A stretch of 64,000 nt of DNA from Dreissena polymorpha (Eukaryota > Mollusca > Bivalvia > Myida > Dreissenidae). The notes under the pieces were generated by a model. The model was given only the letters and a program-made list of their open reading frames with translations, searched no databases and was not told where the DNA came from. Positions 58,957 to 64,000 of the stretch are shown here, one piece after another (the first letter of the stretch is position 1; every line of letters begins with the position of its first letter). Made by a program: the position numbers and the translations under genes. The stretch spans positions 41,990,319-42,054,318 of the forward strand of contig NC_068358.1 in NCBI RefSeq assembly GCF_020536995.1, read 5' to 3'.

Positions 58957-59111
58957 AACAATAGCGCAGACTTTTGCTGTTCGAGTTTTGGTTAACGCGT
59001 ATTTTCTTCAATTTTACAAGACGATAGCGATTACACGGTTTATTGCTTTATTGATAACCGTTACACTACAGTCACTTATTAATATCTTAGTTAAAAGGTG
59101 ATTTTTCAAGC

Positions 59112-59183
59112 GGTTCCGTAGTGTAGTGGTTACACGCTCGCTTCAAATGTGAGAGGCCCAAGGTTCGAGCCCCAGTAGAATCA
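59112..59183 (+). pseudogene. tRNA-like sequence (tRNA-Val-like body, CAA in the anticodon position)
   Basis: GGTTCCGTAGTGTAGTGG and GGTTCGAGCCC give good A and B boxes; the D stem (GTGT/ACAC) and anticodon stem (CTCGC/GTGAG) pair. The T stem has two mismatches and the acceptor stem one mismatch and two wobbles. The loop TTCAAAT puts CAA in the anticodon, which does not suit the valine-like body. It is likely a pseudogene, at the position in the inverted repeat where the other side has tRNA-Phe. Confidence 0.55.
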
Positions 59184-59339
59184 AATTATTTTATTTGTGT
59201 TCTATGTTAAGTTTTTGTTTTGATGTAGACAATTTAGTTTAAATAAATATGCTGTTTTATTGTAACCATTTTTTGTTAATATTATGCCCATGAAATATAT
59301 GTGTGAGAGGGTGGGGGTGGGGGGTTCGTAAACACATTA

Positions 59340-59830
59340 AAACTTTTACAGTGCTTTCATATCAATGAGTACTCAACCCCTATCGTAAATGAGCAACGTA
59401 AGAATAAGTTCAGAATCATATCCCCTTGAAGTTGATAACAATATGAAACTACGCTTACAAGATGAAGCAGATTTTTTAAAACCTACACAGTTCTGTTCCA
59501 TTAATGAAAACTGCACACGGATGCCAGTAAAAAAGGGAAACCAATGTAAATAATATGAACTATGGAATATTTGGGGGCTACAACACAAAATCATAGATAA
59601 TGGTTATTTGGGGGTTATAACACAACATCATAAATAATGGTTATTTGGGGGTTATAACACAAAATCATAGATAATGGTTATACCAGTATCTTTTTCTATT
59701 TTGTTTAAAATAATCGGCCAATATATTAATATTTACAGTAGAAAAAAATCGTTCCATGTAACTTCATTGAGTGCCTTTAACACTGAAATTCCCGACGCCC
59801 TTTGATGCTTTGCATCAATACTTATCTTGT
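59340..59830 (-). repeat. Inverted duplication, right segment A'
   Basis: Reverse complement of 42782-43270 over its whole length, including the three GGTTATTTGGGGGTTATAAC tandem units. Confidence 0.85.
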
Positions 59831-61103
59831 AGATATTATGTTTCGCGGCGGAATGTAAACGAATGCGTGGCGTGGTGGAAGCGCATCCACTCGGGTTCGT
59901 ATAACGGCCACGTACATTTTGTTATTGTTTTTCCAGCATTTTTTCTTACAATAAAAATAAAAAGTTTATAAAAAACATTAAATATGTGTATGCAATCATA
60001 TATAATGACACTTGAACAAAATGCCAAACTCTGCTAACAATTCCCTTAAAACGTGGATGGGACCAAGCTTTGAATTAAATTATCGTAGTTCCACTTGTTC
60101 CTTATATGCCATATTTCCAATAAATATGTTCCTAACATTTTTTTTTGCTATTTTTTTGCATTTTCAGTTATGTGTTTTCTAACAAAGTGATTTTGTGATA
60201 ACATACCTTTTATTGTATTTATTAATGTGGTACGTTTCTTTAAAAAGTTTTTTAACAGATAAATAATTGTCTTGTTTCTTGCAGAAGACTGTCGAGTTGT
60301 TCAGGGCTGTAATATCGTTAAACTTTGTGATGGCAAACATTTACCTTGCGATATTGGGCGGCAAGAGAGGGGGTCAAATTACAGAATGTTATATATATCT
60401 GCACATTATTTTGCATATGATTTAAAATTATTTGAATAATTTGAAAGAAGAATCATTCCTGATTAAAAGATAATGAAGCGATCGCATCAGTATAATCACC
60501 AATAAATGAATAATAACAAATCAAGAAAAACAAAGATATGACTTTGACCTTATCTTCCGAATTAAAAGGTCGTTCAGTCTCGTAGATAGTAATGATGTAA
60601 TGATAGCGTTAATTAAAACATGAGCATAAATAAACGTCTAGCCAATCAGAAATAACATTAACATTCGGGCATGTACCTGCTCGCAAACTACCAAGCTCCC
60701 TTGATAAATATTTCTGCTTTTCCGATTGATATTGGATGGTTTGCAATATTTCACCAATTAGTGTTTCAGTTATGCGTAGTTATTTGGATTTTCATTCAGT
60801 CAACTGATCCTTTAACATTTACGTTAGCAGAATCTCTCCTCCGGTATCTTGCCACAAGACTTTCAACGCTGTGCAGGTATCTAAGGTCTCAGGTTCCCAG
60901 GTGTAGAAGCAATACTTTAGACGAACATTATAGTTTTGATATTAAACCAATTTCGCTATAATTACCGGGTAAAAAAGAAAATCCGTGAGTTGAGGTAGTT
61001 AGTGACCATTAAATAGTCAATATAAAAAGCGCATAGCAAGCTTGTGAAGCGTTTATTATTTTTACTATAAATATAATAAACTAAATAAACATAAGCATAA
61101 ACA
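59831..61103. other. Intergenic DNA
   Basis: A frame of 96 codons at 60671-60961 and an exon-like stretch after TTTCTTGCAG at 60285 show no recognisable family. I call no gene. Confidence 0.35.
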
Positions 61104-61104
61104 T

Positions 61105-61166
<62 letters not shown>

Positions 61167-61236
61167 CACCATCACACCATCACCACCATCATCATCATTA
61201 TCATCATCATCATCATCATTATCATCATCATCATAT
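61104..61236. repeat. (ATC)n microsatellite
   Basis: About 130 bp of ATC repeats with CACC and TTATC interruptions. Confidence 0.95.
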
Positions 61237-64000
61237 ACATAATATTATATGTAAGTCAACATATGCACCTTTTTGCGATTATAGTTTTGTACTGCATTTA
61301 TGGATAACTAGATAAGACGGGTTATCTCGCACAAACGCTAGGCTTCTTAACCCACGGTCAAGGTCACATTTTAGAGTACAATGTAAAATATGATGTATCA
61401 AACCTAATTCTTTGCCAAGTATTGATATTTATAATTGTGCATGATTGCAAGTCGATGTGACAAACTAAAAAAACTTAGCATAGATTCAAGGTCAATGTCA
61501 CAAAGGTCAAAATATAAAAATAAACTCAGAACAAGCTATCTGGATAACTACTTGGTCCAAAATGGATGTATTTTGCGGAAGTTTGGTGCAATGTAATATC
61601 ACACACACACACAGCCACATCCTTTAGTCAAATGACATGGTCCAAGTTCAAGGTGAAAGATCTGCGCTTCCTCTTAAGCGATCATTCGCTAAAACAGAAC
61701 TATTTATGTAATATACAGGTAACAATTATATGTCATAGTTCATGTGCCACATTTATGAAACCAACATGCATAACTTGCATTTGGGCGTAACTATGTCAAG
61801 CATGTTTAAATTTAGAAATAATGCAAGAGGCATAATTAAAGCTCAATCTTCAGCGAGTCATTAAGTCTTCAGCGTAACTAAACTTTAAAAAAAAAACAAG
61901 GCAGAATGTACAAGCCTAATGAGAGATTCAAGAAAATGGAAAAGTCACCCATGTCAAGGTGAAGATAAATTAAGAGAACCTGGTTCTCAAAGCTTAACCT
62001 GAAAATAAAACTTCATTTTCCGGCGTATCTTTGTACAATAAAATTATTGTAGCCATTATAATATAAGACTGTTAACATTTATTCAGCACATTATTGTTCG
62101 GTATTCGCGTTATATGTATCGGCGTAGTATAATCATGATATGCCAAATTACACCTACACAAAGTAAGTGACCATGATGACGGTTTATCACTCAGTACAAA
62201 AAAAACGTCAAGTTGTTTTCGAGGCAACTTCTTCAAGCATTCAAAACGTCTAAAGCAGGGTAATTTTCTATTGCAATCATGTACCCCTGCATATGAACAC
62301 AGAATGTAAAAGGTTTTGCTTTTGCGCGATATAACTTCGCTGAAAATCCCTACAAAATCAAAAAGTAAACTTTATAATGCATACGGTCCAGCTATGCTTT
62401 TCGTCCGCGCCATGATTGTAGAGCATAACGGCACTATTACGTGATTCTGACCTTTAATTAATCTCAACATTACTAGAAAAAATCCCCCAAAGATTATCTG
62501 TGATGCTTTTACGGACTCATCGCCGGAAATCTGTGGAAGCGCAAATGTGTTGATTGTAACTTAGACTGATATTAATTGCCATTCCGTTTAAACGGCCTTC
62601 AAAATAATTGTCAACAAACAGAACACAATAACCCCCTTGTTTGGTCATCACAATACAGACGAAAATGAACTAATCACCTATAAAACCTGGGCACGGTTAT
62701 TGTCATACTCGGTTACCACACAATTTAGTACGTCGTGAAGCGCGGGCGAAACCTCCGCTTGTATGTTTGCATCGGGGCTTTGACCCAGGGACATACAGCC
62801 AATCAAAATCCAATTTACCGTTTCGCGGAGTAAAACAACCATTTAAGAACGATAGACAAGTGCGTTGCTGATGGTACATTCCCAAATTAAACTCCATTTT
62901 GCTACGAGATGTTTGCGGTTAAATTGTTTCATAATATAAGTTACATCTCACACAACGAGCGCCCGCGTGACCCCGATTATCTTTCTCATAGACGCTTGAC
63001 AAGATGACTGAAGCCGTAACTTGGGAAACAGAGTGCATTTGTGTTGAAGATCGAAATAATTGGGAGAAAACACACACACTACGAAACATTCTGTTATCAT
63101 AATAAAATTGCACATAATGCTTTGCCCACTGATCACGCAACAAATATTTCATCGATTATATTATGCACAAAATCCCCGTGCATAAGATATAATTGATCTC
63201 TAAGTATTATGTAATACGGGATTGCTTAAATTGGTCAGAAGAAAAATGAACGTCGTAAAAAATACAGTTTTATTTTTAATTGGAATGCCGAGATATTTAC
63301 AGGAATTTCAAACCCATTTACAATGAAATATACCTAACAAAGACATTATATTTAAATAACAAGCATAACAACAAATATCTTAACAAGCACCGTTATATTC
63401 ACAATCTAAACAAAAATTCAATAGTTTGGGTTTAATACACGAGTTTTATTTTACGTTCATATAAAAACAATATGAATGCCCTTCTGCATCATTGCAACAC
63501 TATATTTTCCATTAATCCTGTGTAGATAGTTATCAGCCAGCCCTCCGCTATTGAAATCGTCAAATGTAATTGTTGAGAAATTTGCTTTTATCATTTAATC
63601 TAAGAGATGTGTTTTTATCATTTAATTTTTTAATTTCAAAATCGATTTTGGTCTTCCTTCTCCTAAAAATAACTGACAGCCATAATACTAATTTATATGA
63701 TTATAATATTAAACCGTTATCTAGAAAATATATTAATGCAATTATTAAGCATGTTTATAATTATTCAATTATTCAGCAAATGGCGCCTTTGGTCTAAATT
63801 TATTGTATTTCCATTTAATATGTGAGAGTGACAAAGAACACAAAAAGTAACGTTGACAAGTGTTCAATAGCGTTACTATGTCCATTCTTTATAGACAAGA
63901 CAATTACCGGTAACCATAGCGATTGGTAAATGTATTTACTAAGTCAAAGAAGATGTATAATGTGGTGAATGTAATTCTACAAGCAAATACAAGTCATTAA
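61237..64000. other. Intergenic DNA, no supported gene
   Basis: 61340-61530 holds worn GGTCAAGGTCAC-type repeat remnants. A short (CA)n tract is at about 61602. Frames at 62703-62897, 62919-63152 and 63570-63797 lack family signal and splice context. Confidence 0.4.

Noticed and set aside
60285-60440. Exon-like stretch after TTTCTTGCAG with a Cys-containing frame
   Set aside because: No donor, no partner exons and no family match within the window.

Overview
The window is eukaryotic, intron-rich and AT-rich nuclear DNA packed with non-autonomous mobile elements. The repeat families (tandem units ending in GGTCAAGGTCA-type motifs, a foldback element beginning GTTCTGAGAAAACTGGGC, TTAA-flanked hairpin elements) and the spliced genes suggest a bivalve mollusc, most likely a dreissenid mussel (zebra or quagga type). 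The species call is inference from remembered repeat families, not from a search. No bacterial operons, CRISPR arrays, rRNA genes, retroviruses or other capsid/envelope elements were seen.

Layout. 1-14.8 kb is repeat territory. A ~6.8 kb block (919-7674) is duplicated in direct orientation at 9249-14439. Each copy holds a ~176 bp tandem array and a LINE reverse-transcriptase fragment. Copy 1 also carries a ~700 bp insertion with a target-site duplication and a larger array. A 372 bp segment between the copies is the inverted counterpart of the DNA just upstream of the first gene.

14.84-26.83 kb (+) is a complete seven-exon gene for GLMP, the glycosylated lysosomal membrane protein (418 aa). 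It has a signal peptide, about ten N-glycosylation sequons, one C-terminal membrane span and a YQPL tail. A TCACGTGA E-box 10 bp before the ATG matches the core of the TFEB/CLEAR element of lysosomal genes. Its introns are full of repeats.

27-33 kb is intergenic and holds a TTAA-flanked element with an internal tRNA-like sequence, itself invaded by a 975 bp foldback element. 33.89-40.64 kb (-) is a six-exon gene for a secreted coiled-coil protein (399 aa). Its exon 3 runs into a 42 bp minisatellite in which each unit repeats the exon end and its 5' splice site without changing the frame. 51.51-55.26 kb (-) is a five-exon gene for a second secreted coiled-coil protein (510 aa) of similar build: signal peptide, a lone C-x10/11-C pair, then long Q/N/A-rich helices. 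I do not recognise the family of either; they look like an undescribed pair of extracellular structural proteins.

The second coiled-coil gene lies between two inverted repeats (42.8-44.9 and 58.6-59.8 kb). Each contains a tRNA or tRNA-like sequence, including an intron-bearing tRNA-Phe(GAA). A THAP-domain DNA transposon remnant, several hairpin MITEs, a LINE 3' end and microsatellites fill the rest. 61-64 kb shows no gene I can support.
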